Below are positions 6,880 through 13,488 of a stretch of 13,488 nucleotides of DNA, one piece after another. The notes below the pieces were generated by a model. That model was not told the DNA's origin. It did no database searches and saw only the letters and a program-made list of their open reading frames with translations. The DNA lies in NCBI GenBank assembly GCA_023388535.1, contig JAEWFZ010000005.1, positions 1-13,488 on the forward strand, written 5' to 3'. The position numbers and the translations under genes were made by a program. Source of the DNA: Bacillota bacterium. Lineage in GTDB: Bacteria; Bacillota_I; Bacilli_A; Erysipelotrichales; Erysipelotrichaceae. The stretch's first letter is position 1. Each line of letters begins with the position of its first letter.

Positions 6880-7617
6880 TTATTCCTCATACAACCAAAC
6901 CAAGACTTGATTTTCATTAAGCCCGATGGATTTAGGCAGCGGCGTATTAGCGTTGATGATTTCAGCAAAAGCAAAAATAGCCTGAGGATCATTCACCGCA
7001 TACCAACCCGGCTCAAGCTCATAATACTTTCGATCTAAGCGCAGCCACAGTCTCTCGTTATCGATAAAATACCAAGAAGCCTTGATATCATATTTACGCG
7101 ATTTAAAAAGATTAAGTTGAAGATAGGTATTTATTCTTTGATTTTTAACTAAGTAAGAGCGAATCAAATCAATACCGACAAACAAGCCATATAAAATGAC
7201 TAAGGGAATAAATAAGCGATAAACATCGTTGTCTTGATCGATAGGAAAACCACCCCATCCCAAAGCCAGTGAAATTATTAAAGCCAGGGTAGCCAACACC
7301 AACAAGACCCATAAAAACTTATTTAGCCCAAAAAAGAAACGCTTATCTTGGATACTTTTTTCATCGTCTTCTAACACCGCAATCTTGCGAAAGGCTTCTT
7401 TGATGGTATGGTTCATTTTCAAGTTGGTATATAAGCCAATATAGCGATTTTGATTGAGTTGTTTTTTAATAAATTGTAAGTCCTCGTCGTCAACTTGAGA
7501 ATTAATAATATAAACGATTTGATCAACGTTTAACGTATCTAAAAAGACCGATGTATTTTCTTGTTTTTCCATCGATGCTTGATATTTTTCTAAGAAGCTT
7601 GAGATTGTTTTTTTCAA
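6880..7617 (-). CDS. Unrecognised two-TM membrane protein
   Basis: I do not recognise this 245-residue product. It has a soluble, charged N-terminal part of about 95 residues, two hydrophobic helices (about 101-121 and 134-155) joined by a short GGFPIDQDND loop, and a soluble C-terminal part of about 90 residues rich in Trp and Tyr (for example SWYFIDNERLWLRL at about 181-194). There is no signal peptide, cysteine pair or known catalytic motif. With two helices, both soluble parts should lie on the same side, probably the cytoplasm. The start is TTG at 7617, supported by GGAGG 6 nt upstream; the first in-frame ATG is 15 codons further in and lacks such a site. It has its own extended -10 promoter. 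No terminator is clear before the lyase leader; a weak AAGAG/CTCTT hairpin lies near 6831-6856. Confidence 0.75.
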   Translation of the reverse strand: MKKTISSFLEKYQASMEKQENTSVFLDTLNVDQIVYIINSQVDDEDLQFIKKQLNQNRYIGLYTNLKMNHTIKEAFRKIAVLEDDEKSIQDKRFFFGLNKFLWVLLVLATLALIISLALGWGGFPIDQDNDVYRLFIPLVILYGLFVGIDLIRSYLVKNQRINTYLQLNLFKSRKYDIKASWYFIDNERLWLRLDRKYYELEPGWYAVNDPQAIFAFAEIINANTPLPKSIGLNENQVLVWLYEE

Positions 7618-7638
7618 GGCTTACCTCCGCTTGTTGTC

Positions 7639-7667
7639 ATTATACCATTTAGTCAAAGGGCTGTATA
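7639..7667 (-). promoter_or_regulatory. Extended -10 promoter of the two-TM gene
   Basis: On the minus strand TGGTATAAT contains a perfect -10 (7639-7644) with the TGn extension, and TATACA (7662-7667) sits 17 nt upstream as a 4/6 -35. The -35 borders the T-run of the nrd terminator, so the two transcription units are tightly packed. Confidence 0.7.
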
Positions 7668-7701
7668 AAAAACTGTGACCGCTGGTGAGTCAATCACAGT
7701 T
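7667..7701 (-). terminator. Terminator of the nrd operon
   Basis: On the minus strand AACTGTGA (7694-7701) pairs perfectly with TCACAGTT (7671-7678) over a 15-nt loop and runs into TTTTTT (7667-7672). It starts 6 nt after the nrdH stop. Confidence 0.85.
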
Positions 7702-7707
7702 ATTTAA

Positions 7708-7950
7708 CTAAGATTCTAAGAAAGCATTAACTTTACTTGGATTGGTATCTCTAAGAACCTCATCCCCTTTTATCATCACTGGGGTCGATTGAACATCGTG
7801 TTTCTTCACTAAGGCTTCAAAACGTTCCCGATCAGTCTGACGGTGGATGTATTCAATTTGATCATCGTATTTTCCTTTCAGACCTAGTTTAAGATACTTC
7901 TTCAAATTCTCACATTTTGGACAATAGTCCTGAGTTAGAATATAAATCAT
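7708..7950 (-). CDS. nrdH: NrdH-like glutaredoxin/thioredoxin redoxin
   Basis: A small (80-residue) cytosolic redoxin that should reduce the C-terminal cysteines of NrdE after each turnover. A CPKC active site lies at residues 10-13 and the cis-proline motif STPVM at about 55-59, both expected of the glutaredoxin fold. NrdH proteins more often have CVQC or CMQC, so the Pro-Lys middle is glutaredoxin-like; the operon position makes NrdH the best name. Its ATG overlaps the nrdF stop (ATGA), and an AGGA lies inside the end of nrdF. Last gene of the operon. Confidence 0.85.
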   Translation of the reverse strand: MIYILTQDYCPKCENLKKYLKLGLKGKYDDQIEYIHRQTDRERFEALVKKHDVQSTPVMIKGDEVLRDTNPSKVNAFLES

Positions 7951-9011
7951 AAATGGTTAATCCTTTCTGTGGCGAAGTAGAAATCGTCATCTTTTAAGGC
8001 TTCCGATTTCATTTTTTGATAGCCGTTGCCTTTCATGGAGAAATTATCCATGGTTTTAGTTGTTGTATTTAGTCCGTTTAATACTACCGGATTGACTTCT
8101 TCATAGTCGTAGATTGGATCTAGTCCAAGGTTCATCAAAGCTTTATTGGCATTATAGCGAACAAACTTCTTAACATCGTGGGATAGTTCAACCGGATCAT
8201 AAATCGCATGAACTAAATCGTTTTCCAATTCTACTAAACGTTGTAAGACCTCGATCGCCCAGGCTTCGTATTTTTTTTGATCGGCTTCGGAAAATTCATT
8301 GAAGATTTCTTGAGCTAGCATACCGATATACAAGCCATGAATCGATTCGTCACGTAAGATTAAATTAATAATCTCACCGGCTTGCATTAACTTACCTTGG
8401 CCATAGAACCATAATGGATAATAAAATCCAGAATAAAATAAACAAGACTCCAGATAAACGGAAGCGACCATCGCTTGATATTGAGCGACTCTAAAATCAT
8501 GTAGGGTGAAATCCTCGCGTTCAGGCTCATATTTATGAATATAATTCATTTTATCGAGCTTTTTATAGTAGCCGACAATGACATCTAAGATTTCTTGTAA
8601 TGGTAAATTTTCATCACCCCAGCGAAAGACTTCATCGATATCTTGGGTATTCATGTAGGTCATAAAAATATTAGAGTAGGATTTGGCGTGGACCGCATTC
8701 TCCATCGCGGCTTGGAAATTTATCACCGATTTACGCTGATGCTCGGTATAGTCGTCCATCGACCGAGCCACAACCGGCATCCCGATATCCCCTTGATAGG
8801 TATCTAAGAAGGTTAGAACCAACAGATTTTGAGCGTAAGCATCTTGAACGGCTTTTGGTAAAGTATGCCAGACGTTTAAATCAGATTGCAGGGAAATATC
8901 TTCTGGTCGCCAAAACTGTGATAAGTTTTGTTCATAGAAAGACTGAGTGAAATGATCTTCAGGCTCGTTCCAATTCGCCCCATTATAATGTTGTGATAAG
9001 TGTTTAAACAT
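7947..9011 (-). CDS. nrdF: Class Ib ribonucleotide reductase, beta subunit NrdF
   Basis: Radical-generating subunit of aerobic ribonucleotide reductase, holding a dimetal centre (Mn or Fe in class Ib) and a tyrosyl radical. Ligands and radical residue are all present: D70 in FLDTYQG, E104 and H108 in MENAVHAKSY, Y112 (radical), E188 in VYLESCLFYSGF, and E222/H225 in RDESIHG. The NANKALMNLG block (about 285-294) and DDDFYF end are typical. The E-x3-H spacing is the same as I recall for Bacillus subtilis NrdF. Between about 150 and 175 there is a charged stretch about 15 residues longer than in Bacillus, explaining the slightly long 354-residue length. AAGGAGG lies 6 nt before the ATG. Start is 11 nt after nrdE. 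Confidence 0.96.
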   Translation of the reverse strand: MFKHLSQHYNGANWNEPEDHFTQSFYEQNLSQFWRPEDISLQSDLNVWHTLPKAVQDAYAQNLLVLTFLDTYQGDIGMPVVARSMDDYTEHQRKSVINFQAAMENAVHAKSYSNIFMTYMNTQDIDEVFRWGDENLPLQEILDVIVGYYKKLDKMNYIHKYEPEREDFTLHDFRVAQYQAMVASVYLESCLFYSGFYYPLWFYGQGKLMQAGEIINLILRDESIHGLYIGMLAQEIFNEFSEADQKKYEAWAIEVLQRLVELENDLVHAIYDPVELSHDVKKFVRYNANKALMNLGLDPIYDYEEVNPVVLNGLNTTTKTMDNFSMKGNGYQKMKSEALKDDDFYFATERINHL

Positions 9012-9022
9012 TTAAATCCTCC

Positions 9023-11131
9023 TTAAACCGCACACGATATGCATTCTTCGATTTTTAGTTTTTGAGTTCTCGTGTAATAGAGTGTTTTGATGCCTTGGTA
9101 ATGGGCATACAAGTAGTAACGTTGTAACTCACGGGTAGTGATATCAGAGTTGATACAGAGTTCAAAGCTGATGCCTTGATCGACATGTTTCTGGGCGGTT
9201 GCGATGACATCGATAATCTTGTACTTGTCCATATCGTAGGCCGTTTCATACATGAATTCAGCGACATCTAGAGCTGGTGCCGGGAAATACGTTTTCGAGT
9301 TGCCATAAGTCCGCTCTTCGACCAATTGCTTGATGGGTGTAATCGACGGAGTGGCGCTCATCACATAGGCGATCGAGCCATTTGGCGCTACCGCCAAGCG
9401 GTAAGAGTTGTAAAGTCCGTGTTCGATAATACTCTCTTTGAGATCATCCCAAGCTTGTTGATCTGGGATTTCGATATCATTAAAGATTTCCTTGATTTGA
9501 TCGGTCTTTGGATAAACTGGACCACGTTGGTCAAAATAACTACCATCCGCATAACTGCTTTCTTCAAAGCGATAGAACTTCTCGCCGGTTTCGATAGCTT
9601 TTTCATTACTATGCTTGAGACTATAGAAATTAATTAAACTAAAGAATACATCGACTAAATCCAAATCTTCCTTAGAACCATATCCAATATAGTTTTCAGC
9701 AATGAAACCATGATGACCCATAACTCCAAATCCAACCGAACGATTCAATCGATTGGCTTTAGCTACCGCTGGAACGTGTTGGATATTAGTTTTATCCGAA
9801 ACCGAATTCATCACATCCATGGCGGCGTATACGGTTTCTTTGATGGTATTGTTCTTAATCATATTACCCATATGTCCCGAAGCTAGGTTACAAGATACAT
9901 CCATACCGATGTCGTCTTTGTCTTTCTCATGATAATCAGCAAAGGTTGAGACGGTGGTCGGTTGTAAGATTTCCGTACATAGATTAGAGAATTTGACGGT
10001 ATCCGCTAAAGGGTTAGCTTTATTAACATTATCCGCAAACATAATATACGGATAACCGGATTCGCCTTGGATTTGTGCAATCATATCTAAAAGACGGCGT
10101 GGATCGATTTTACGTTTCCGTACTTTTGGATTATTTACTAAAGTGTCGTACCATTTGTCCATTTCAATCGCAATGTCGCCAAATGGAATATCGTATTCAT
10201 CGGTTACGGTCTTTGGATAAAAGACATACATATCTTTATCTTCACGGGCCAGCTGAATGAACTTATCGTTCATAACTACCCCAAGACTTAGTGTTTTGGC
10301 GCGAATATCATCATCGGCATTTAACTTTTTGGTATTCAGGAAATCTTCGATATCGGCATGAAAAATTGATAAGTATGCGGCTCCGGCGCCTGGCCTTTGC
10401 CCCATTTGATCGGCGTAGCGAAACGCATTGTCGAGCAGTTTCAAAACGCCAACGACGCCTTTTCCTACGTTCTTGATGCCTTTGATGGATTCACCTTTGG
10501 CTCTTAAATTGGTTAAATGGAGGGAAACACCACCGCCCATTTTCGATAACTGCATCGCAAATTCTTGAGCCCGAGCGATGTCGTTTAAGGAATCGTTAAC
10601 TTCCAGTAAAAAACAAGAAACAAATTCTCCGCGACGTTTACGTCCGGTATTTAACAACGTCGGGGTGGCTGGAGTAAAATCTTGAGCGATTAAACGATCC
10701 GCAATCCGAGTCGCTTTCTCAATATCGCCATCGCCATGGTAGAGCGCCGTAATTGCTAAACGGTCTTCATAGCGTTCTAAAAAGACTTTCTTATCGTTTG
10801 ATTGTAAGGCGTAGTCGTTATAAAACTTGAAAGCACCCATATAGGTTGGGAAGCGAAACTTCTTCGCATACAAACGATCGTAGAGATCTCTGATCTCATT
10901 GAAGGTGTATTGGTTAAGAAATTCTTCTTCATAATAATCATTGGTAATTAGATAGTTTAATTTCTCGCGCAGCGAATGGAAGAATTGTGTTTTCTTATTC
11001 ACTTCTTCAACGAAATAGGTATACGCGGCTTCTCGATCTTTTTCTAAGGAATTAATATTTCCTTCGTGGTCTACTACTTGATTATTTAATACGATCCACT
11101 TAGGGACTTCTGTTATATATTGTTCACTCAT
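9023..11131 (-). CDS. nrdE: Class Ib ribonucleotide reductase, alpha subunit NrdE
   Basis: Catalytic subunit reducing ribonucleoside diphosphates to deoxy forms. Length 702 is normal for NrdE and there is no full N-terminal ATP-cone, as usual in class Ib. Key residues are visible: C173 in FVSCFLLE and C414 in VSCNLASG (active-site redox pair), N383/C385/E387 in SNLCTEIL (thiyl radical cysteine with its partners), Y685-Y686 in TLYYTR (radical transfer pair), and C697/C700 in the tail ECISCAV, the shuttle pair reduced by NrdH. PNGSIAYVMSATPSITP is the conserved phosphate-binding stretch. The ATG overlaps the nrdI stop (ATGA) with a GAAAGGA site upstream, so the two are coupled. Confidence 0.97.
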   Translation of the reverse strand: MSEQYITEVPKWIVLNNQVVDHEGNINSLEKDREAAYTYFVEEVNKKTQFFHSLREKLNYLITNDYYEEEFLNQYTFNEIRDLYDRLYAKKFRFPTYMGAFKFYNDYALQSNDKKVFLERYEDRLAITALYHGDGDIEKATRIADRLIAQDFTPATPTLLNTGRKRRGEFVSCFLLEVNDSLNDIARAQEFAMQLSKMGGGVSLHLTNLRAKGESIKGIKNVGKGVVGVLKLLDNAFRYADQMGQRPGAGAAYLSIFHADIEDFLNTKKLNADDDIRAKTLSLGVVMNDKFIQLAREDKDMYVFYPKTVTDEYDIPFGDIAIEMDKWYDTLVNNPKVRKRKIDPRRLLDMIAQIQGESGYPYIMFADNVNKANPLADTVKFSNLCTEILQPTTVSTFADYHEKDKDDIGMDVSCNLASGHMGNMIKNNTIKETVYAAMDVMNSVSDKTNIQHVPAVAKANRLNRSVGFGVMGHHGFIAENYIGYGSKEDLDLVDVFFSLINFYSLKHSNEKAIETGEKFYRFEESSYADGSYFDQRGPVYPKTDQIKEIFNDIEIPDQQAWDDLKESIIEHGLYNSYRLAVAPNGSIAYVMSATPSITPIKQLVEERTYGNSKTYFPAPALDVAEFMYETAYDMDKYKIIDVIATAQKHVDQGISFELCINSDITTRELQRYYLYAHYQGIKTLYYTRTQKLKIEECISCAV

Positions 11132-11496
11132 GCTGCATTTATCCTTTCTTCAATATATTCTTTAACCAATCTAACGTCGTTAGGGAATCCTGATCCTTCA
11201 AATTTGCAGATCAGAGGAATGTTAAAGGCTCGGCTGATTTTATCGCCAGCAGCCCCGTAAAGTTCACCCCAATTGCGATTGCCACTAACCGCAACACCCA
11301 CCACTTGATGGTAGTGTTTATACAAAAACGCTTCCGTCATTTCAGTCACTAAACCAAAATGAATCGATCGGGTAACTAGTATTATTTCACCTTCAACCGG
11401 TTGCTGGTCGTATTCATTGATATCAATCATCGGATAACCTAAACGTTTACAAAAACGCTTGGTCATACCGGTCAAGGTATCATAGACAATGGTCAT
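11128..11496 (-). CDS. nrdI: NrdI, flavodoxin-like activator of NrdF
   Basis: NrdI is a small FMN protein that supplies the oxidant used to assemble the manganese-tyrosyl cofactor of NrdF. The 122-residue product shows the family pattern: YDTLTGMTKRF near the start (FMN phosphate loop), RSIHFG (about 43-48) and VSGNRNWGELYGAAGDKISR (about 69-88), ending with an EGSG-x3-DV stretch. It is the first gene of the nrdI-nrdE-nrdF-nrdH unit. The ATG is preceded by GGAGG at 8 nt. Its presence fixes the operon as class Ib. Confidence 0.95.
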   Translation of the reverse strand: MTIVYDTLTGMTKRFCKRLGYPMIDINEYDQQPVEGEIILVTRSIHFGLVTEMTEAFLYKHYHQVVGVAVSGNRNWGELYGAAGDKISRAFNIPLICKFEGSGFPNDVRLVKEYIEERINAA

Positions 11497-11528
11497 TAGC
11501 TGTTCCTCCTTTTTTTCGTAGTGATTTA

Positions 11529-11537
11529 ATTATGACA
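11529..11537 (-). promoter_or_regulatory. Candidate extended -10 promoter of the nrd operon
   Basis: On the minus strand TGTCATAAT (TGn plus CATAAT) lies about 33 nt before the nrdI start. No good -35 at 16-18 nt was found. Its distance to the ribosome binding site is sensible. Confidence 0.4.
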
Positions 11538-11555
11538 AAAGAAGTAAGCGTTGCC

Positions 11556-11571
11556 ACGTGATATACATTGT
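11556..11571. promoter_or_regulatory. Weak NrdR-box-like site
   Basis: ACGTGATATACATTGT agrees with the NrdR consensus (AC-rich edge, ATATA core, TGT end) at about 11 of 16 positions, and sits where an nrd repressor site would be expected, just upstream of the candidate promoter. The usual second box at a 31-32 nt spacing is not clearly present. Confidence 0.25.
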
Positions 11572-11584
11572 TATTTTTTGAGCT

Positions 11585-11601
11585 TTAATGTTTTACATTA
11601 A
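11585..11601. repeat. Operator-like inverted repeat in the nrd divergent region
   Basis: TTAATGT-TTT-ACATTAA is an exact 7-3-7 inverted repeat, about 90 nt upstream of nrdI and about 95 nt upstream of the divergent promoter. Its length and small spacer suit a dimeric regulator rather than a terminator. The regulator is unknown. Confidence 0.45.
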
Positions 11602-11694
11602 GTGTTTAACGTTCGATAGCAAAGTATATTCTTCACGACTCCTTTTTATCGTTTATCAATAAATACAAAGGATGGAAGTCTTAGTAAATAAAGG

Positions 11695-11700
11695 TATAAT
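11695..11700 (+). promoter_or_regulatory. Probable -10 element of the divergent two-gene unit
   Basis: A perfect TATAAT lies about 22 nt before the ATG at 11723. The -35 region is poor. It argues against the in-frame upstream ATG at 11672, which would lie before the transcript start. Confidence 0.5.
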
Positions 11701-11722
11701 AGAATATATACGAGGTGAATTT

Positions 11723-12160
11723 ATGAAACAATTACTACTAGTTATCTTAGGATGTCTCCCTTTTGGGGCAGGAGCCTGGCTTAACACCCAACTCAAAGGC
11801 AATTTTAACTCCGACTATTTAATTTGGATTGCGATTGCAACTTTGGTGGTATGGATGTTAATAGGCTTGTGGACTAAGAGCATGATTGTTGGTGACTCGG
11901 AATTATTTTGGGTCCATGTCCCAGCGCTTGCGGTAATCTTATTCACGGTTTACCAAAGCTTTTTCCCAGCTACAGAAATCCTAAATTTAACAGGGGTCTA
12001 TGCACAGTATTTCTATCTTCCACTACTACCAATTTCTAGTAAACTGGTAGGTTTATTGCAACTTTCTATCCAGCAAACGGTCTTGTTAAATCAAGTCGTC
12101 TCCTTACTACTAATGGTGGTATCGTTTTGGTTTGGAATGAAAGTAATCCGTTTTGATTAA
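11723..12160 (+). CDS. Small four-TM membrane protein, function unknown
   Basis: I do not recognise this protein. From the preferred start it has 145 residues and four likely transmembrane helices (about 3-20, 32-50, 62-81 and 118-139) with short loops and few charges; the third-fourth loop (about 82-115) is aromatic and mildly hydrophobic. There are no cysteine pairs or catalytic motifs. The ATG at 11723 is chosen because GAGGTGA lies 5 nt upstream and TATAAT lies further up; an in-frame ATG at 11672 would add 17 residues but has no such site and precedes the promoter. It lies 21 nt upstream of the kinase-glycosylase fusion gene with no terminator between them, so the two are probably co-transcribed. 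Confidence 0.72.
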   Translation: MKQLLLVILGCLPFGAGAWLNTQLKGNFNSDYLIWIAIATLVVWMLIGLWTKSMIVGDSELFWVHVPALAVILFTVYQSFFPATEILNLTGVYAQYFYLPLLPISSKLVGLLQLSIQQTVLLNQVVSLLLMVVSFWFGMKVIRFD

Positions 12161-12181
12161 TTTATCTTAGGTTTAGATTTA

Positions 12182-13330
12182 ATGAAAAAAGTAATAATTA
12201 TAGGCGCTCCGGGAAGTGGCAAAAGCTCCTTCTCTAAAGAGCTTTTTACCATGACAAAACTTCCACTCTTTCATCTTGACTTGCTTTATTGGAACGAAGA
12301 TCGTACCCCCAAGCCAAAGCAAGTATTTTTAGCTAGTTTAAAGGAAGTGCTCGAAAGCGATCGCTGGATTATCGATGGTCATTACCCGACGACGTTAAAA
12401 GAACGGATCCAAGCGGCTGATACAATATTCTTTTTAGATTACGATGTAGAGACCCGTTTAGAAGGATATCGATTGAGCTTAAATAGTAAAACCGAAGATC
12501 GACCTTGGGTGGCAAGTGAAGTCGATCAAGATTTTGTAAAATATCTTGAAAGCTTCGATGAAGAAGAACGTCCCAAGGTGATAAAGCTTTTAGACAACGC
12601 TACAGATAAAGCCATCCATATCTTTAAGAACCGCCAAGAAACTTCTGATTTTCTTAAAGCATTTAATATCCAAGTAAAGTACGACCAGTTAGAAAGCTTG
12701 TTTATTCAACATCAAAATCCTCAGCGAGCGAACACACAGTCTCGCTATCTCAAGGATAAATTTAAGTTTTATGGGATTGATACCAAAAAACGAAGAGAAC
12801 TGACTAAGCATAGTCTCTCTTTGGCTAGAGCTAACAATATCATTGATTGGGATTTCTTAAGACTTTGTTGGCAAAGTGAATTTCGCGAATTTCACTACTA
12901 TGTAATCGATTATTTAAAAGCCCTACAAAAACGTCTTCGACCATCCCATATCAAAGATTTACAATATTTTATTAGTACTAATCAATGGTGGGATAGCGTG
13001 GATGGTTTGGTCGTCCATTTCGGCAGATTAGCTCAAGACGATGAGTCCATCCAAGAGCGAATGTTACAGTATTCGCTTGATGAAGATATCTGGTATCGAA
13101 GAGTCGCTATCTTACATCAGCTAAAGTACAAACGTGAGACCAATCAAGTTTTGCTGGAAGCTATTCTTATCAACAATCTAAATAGCAATGAGTTTTTTAT
13201 AAACAAAGCTATTGGTTGGAGTTTGCGTGAGTACTCAAAAACCAATCCAAGCTGGGTTCGCAATTTCATCTTAGATTATCGAGAAAAACTCGCTCCCCTT
13301 TCCATTCGAGAAGCGAGTAAATATCTTTAA
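12182..13330 (+). CDS. Fusion of a FlaR-like P-loop kinase and an AlkD-type DNA glycosylase
   Basis: One 382-residue frame joins two domains. Residues 1 to about 165 form an adenylate-kinase-like P-loop domain of the group often called DNA topology modulation protein (FlaR): Walker A GAPGSGKS (8-15), HLDLLYW (31-37), IIDGHY (63-68), DTIFFLDYD (80-88) and an EDRPWVASEVD stretch (105-115). Residues about 170 to 382 match AlkD, a HEAT-like-repeat glycosylase that removes alkylated purines: QNPQRANTQSRYLKDKF-x-FYGI at the start, WWDSVD (W270 and D274, matching AlkD W109 and D113), WYRRVAILHQL (the R148 equivalent) and KAIGWSLREYSK (W346, matching W187). All AlkD catalytic-groove residues I can check are present, so the repair domain is probably active. 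The upstream ribosome binding site is weak (AGG at an off spacing). A terminator follows. Separate genes for these domains are common; a fusion is unusual as far as I know. Confidence 0.88.
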   Translation: MKKVIIIGAPGSGKSSFSKELFTMTKLPLFHLDLLYWNEDRTPKPKQVFLASLKEVLESDRWIIDGHYPTTLKERIQAADTIFFLDYDVETRLEGYRLSLNSKTEDRPWVASEVDQDFVKYLESFDEEERPKVIKLLDNATDKAIHIFKNRQETSDFLKAFNIQVKYDQLESLFIQHQNPQRANTQSRYLKDKFKFYGIDTKKRRELTKHSLSLARANNIIDWDFLRLCWQSEFREFHYYVIDYLKALQKRLRPSHIKDLQYFISTNQWWDSVDGLVVHFGRLAQDDESIQERMLQYSLDEDIWYRRVAILHQLKYKRETNQVLLEAILINNLNSNEFFINKAIGWSLREYSKTNPSWVRNFILDYREKLAPLSIREASKYL

Positions 13331-13376
13331 ATCAGAAAGTTAAAGTTACCTAGTAACCATAAAAAAAGGGGTATTT

Positions 13377-13462
13377 CAGGAACTTTTAGAAATGTCCGCG
13401 CTATCAAGAACTTTTAGAAAATTAAAGGTTCTTTTTTTGTCAGCTATCAGGAACTTTTAGAA
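13377..13462 (+). repeat. Three direct copies of CARGAACTTTTAGAA
   Basis: Copies at 13377-13391, 13405-13419 and 13448-13462; the first and third are identical and the second has one change (A for G). The last two also share GCTAT before them, giving a 20-bp unit. Start-to-start spacing is 28 and 43 nt. ATGTCC after copy 1 is inverted as GGACAT (13473-13478) after copy 3. The cluster may continue past the window edge. It could be the protein-binding end of an insertion element or an operator array. Confidence 0.65.
13406..13438 (+). terminator. Terminator of the kinase-glycosylase unit
   Basis: AAGAACTTTT (13406-13415) pairs with AAAGGTTCTT (13424-13433) with one T-G wobble and an 8-nt loop, followed by seven T (13432-13438). 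The 5' arm is part of the second direct-repeat copy. It lies about 75 nt after the stop. Confidence 0.75.
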
Positions 13463-13488
13463 GTAATAAAGCAGGACATCCTATACTT

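Noticed and set aside
8670..8720. Apparent loss of the EXXH metal-ligand spacing in NrdF (E-N-A-V-H), which could suggest a metal-free class Ie enzyme.
   Set aside because: Bacillus subtilis NrdF, as I recall it, has the same MENAVHAKSY sequence with E97 and H101 as ligands. All other carboxylate ligands and the radical tyrosine are also present, so this is an ordinary class Ib enzyme.
9326..9637. Open frame on the plus strand opposite nrdE (and similar ones at 10075-10260 and 10291-10476).
   Set aside because: All are antisense to strongly conserved nrdE sequence with no start signals.
13345..13357. GTTAC-CTA-GTAAC hairpin after the fusion gene as a terminator.
   Set aside because: It is followed by A and G runs rather than T on the plus strand; the hairpin at 13406-13433 with a T7 tail is a far better terminator.
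13377..13488. Start of a CRISPR array.
   Set aside because: Repeats are too short (15-20 bp), spacing is irregular (28 and 43 nt), and no cas gene is in the window.

Overview
The window looks like a chromosomal segment of a low-GC Gram-positive bacterium (Bacillota). The evidence is a ComFA/ComFC competence pair, a class Ib ribonucleotide reductase operon whose NrdF closely resembles the Bacillus type, a T-box riboswitch, strong AGGAGG-type ribosome binding sites, and UGA used as a stop codon. I cannot place it more exactly; a lineage near Erysipelotrichia or other Bacilli is a guess. There are no rRNA or tRNA genes, no CRISPR array and no complete mobile element.

Layout. (1) 1-1816, minus strand: comFA then comFC, overlapping by about 100 nt, for uptake of transforming DNA, with a hairpin terminator after comFC. 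(2) 1897-4351, plus strand: a three-gene ABC-2 exporter operon (ATPase plus two paralogous permeases), closed by a strong bidirectional terminator. (3) 4412-6796, minus strand: a tyrosine phenol-lyase/tryptophanase-family PLP enzyme behind a complete T-box leader whose specifier reads as UAC (Tyr), followed by a HAD phosphatase that may be co-transcribed. (4) 6880-7667, minus strand: an unrecognised two-TM protein with its own extended -10 promoter. (5) 7667-11537, minus strand: nrdI-nrdE-nrdF-nrdH, a full class Ib (manganese/iron, NrdI-activated) aerobic ribonucleotide reductase operon with a terminator. (6) 11695-13438, plus strand: a divergent two-gene unit with a small four-TM protein of unknown function and an unusual fusion of a FlaR-like P-loop kinase with an AlkD-type DNA glycosylase, ended by a terminator. 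(7) 13377-13488: three direct copies of a 15-bp motif running towards the right edge.

The most noteworthy points are the tyrosine-type T-box in front of a tyrosine-lyase-like gene, where the direction of control looks backwards for a catabolic enzyme; the loss of usually conserved active-site residues in that enzyme; the kinase-AlkD fusion; and the repeat cluster at the right edge. The rest reads as ordinary core or accessory gene content.
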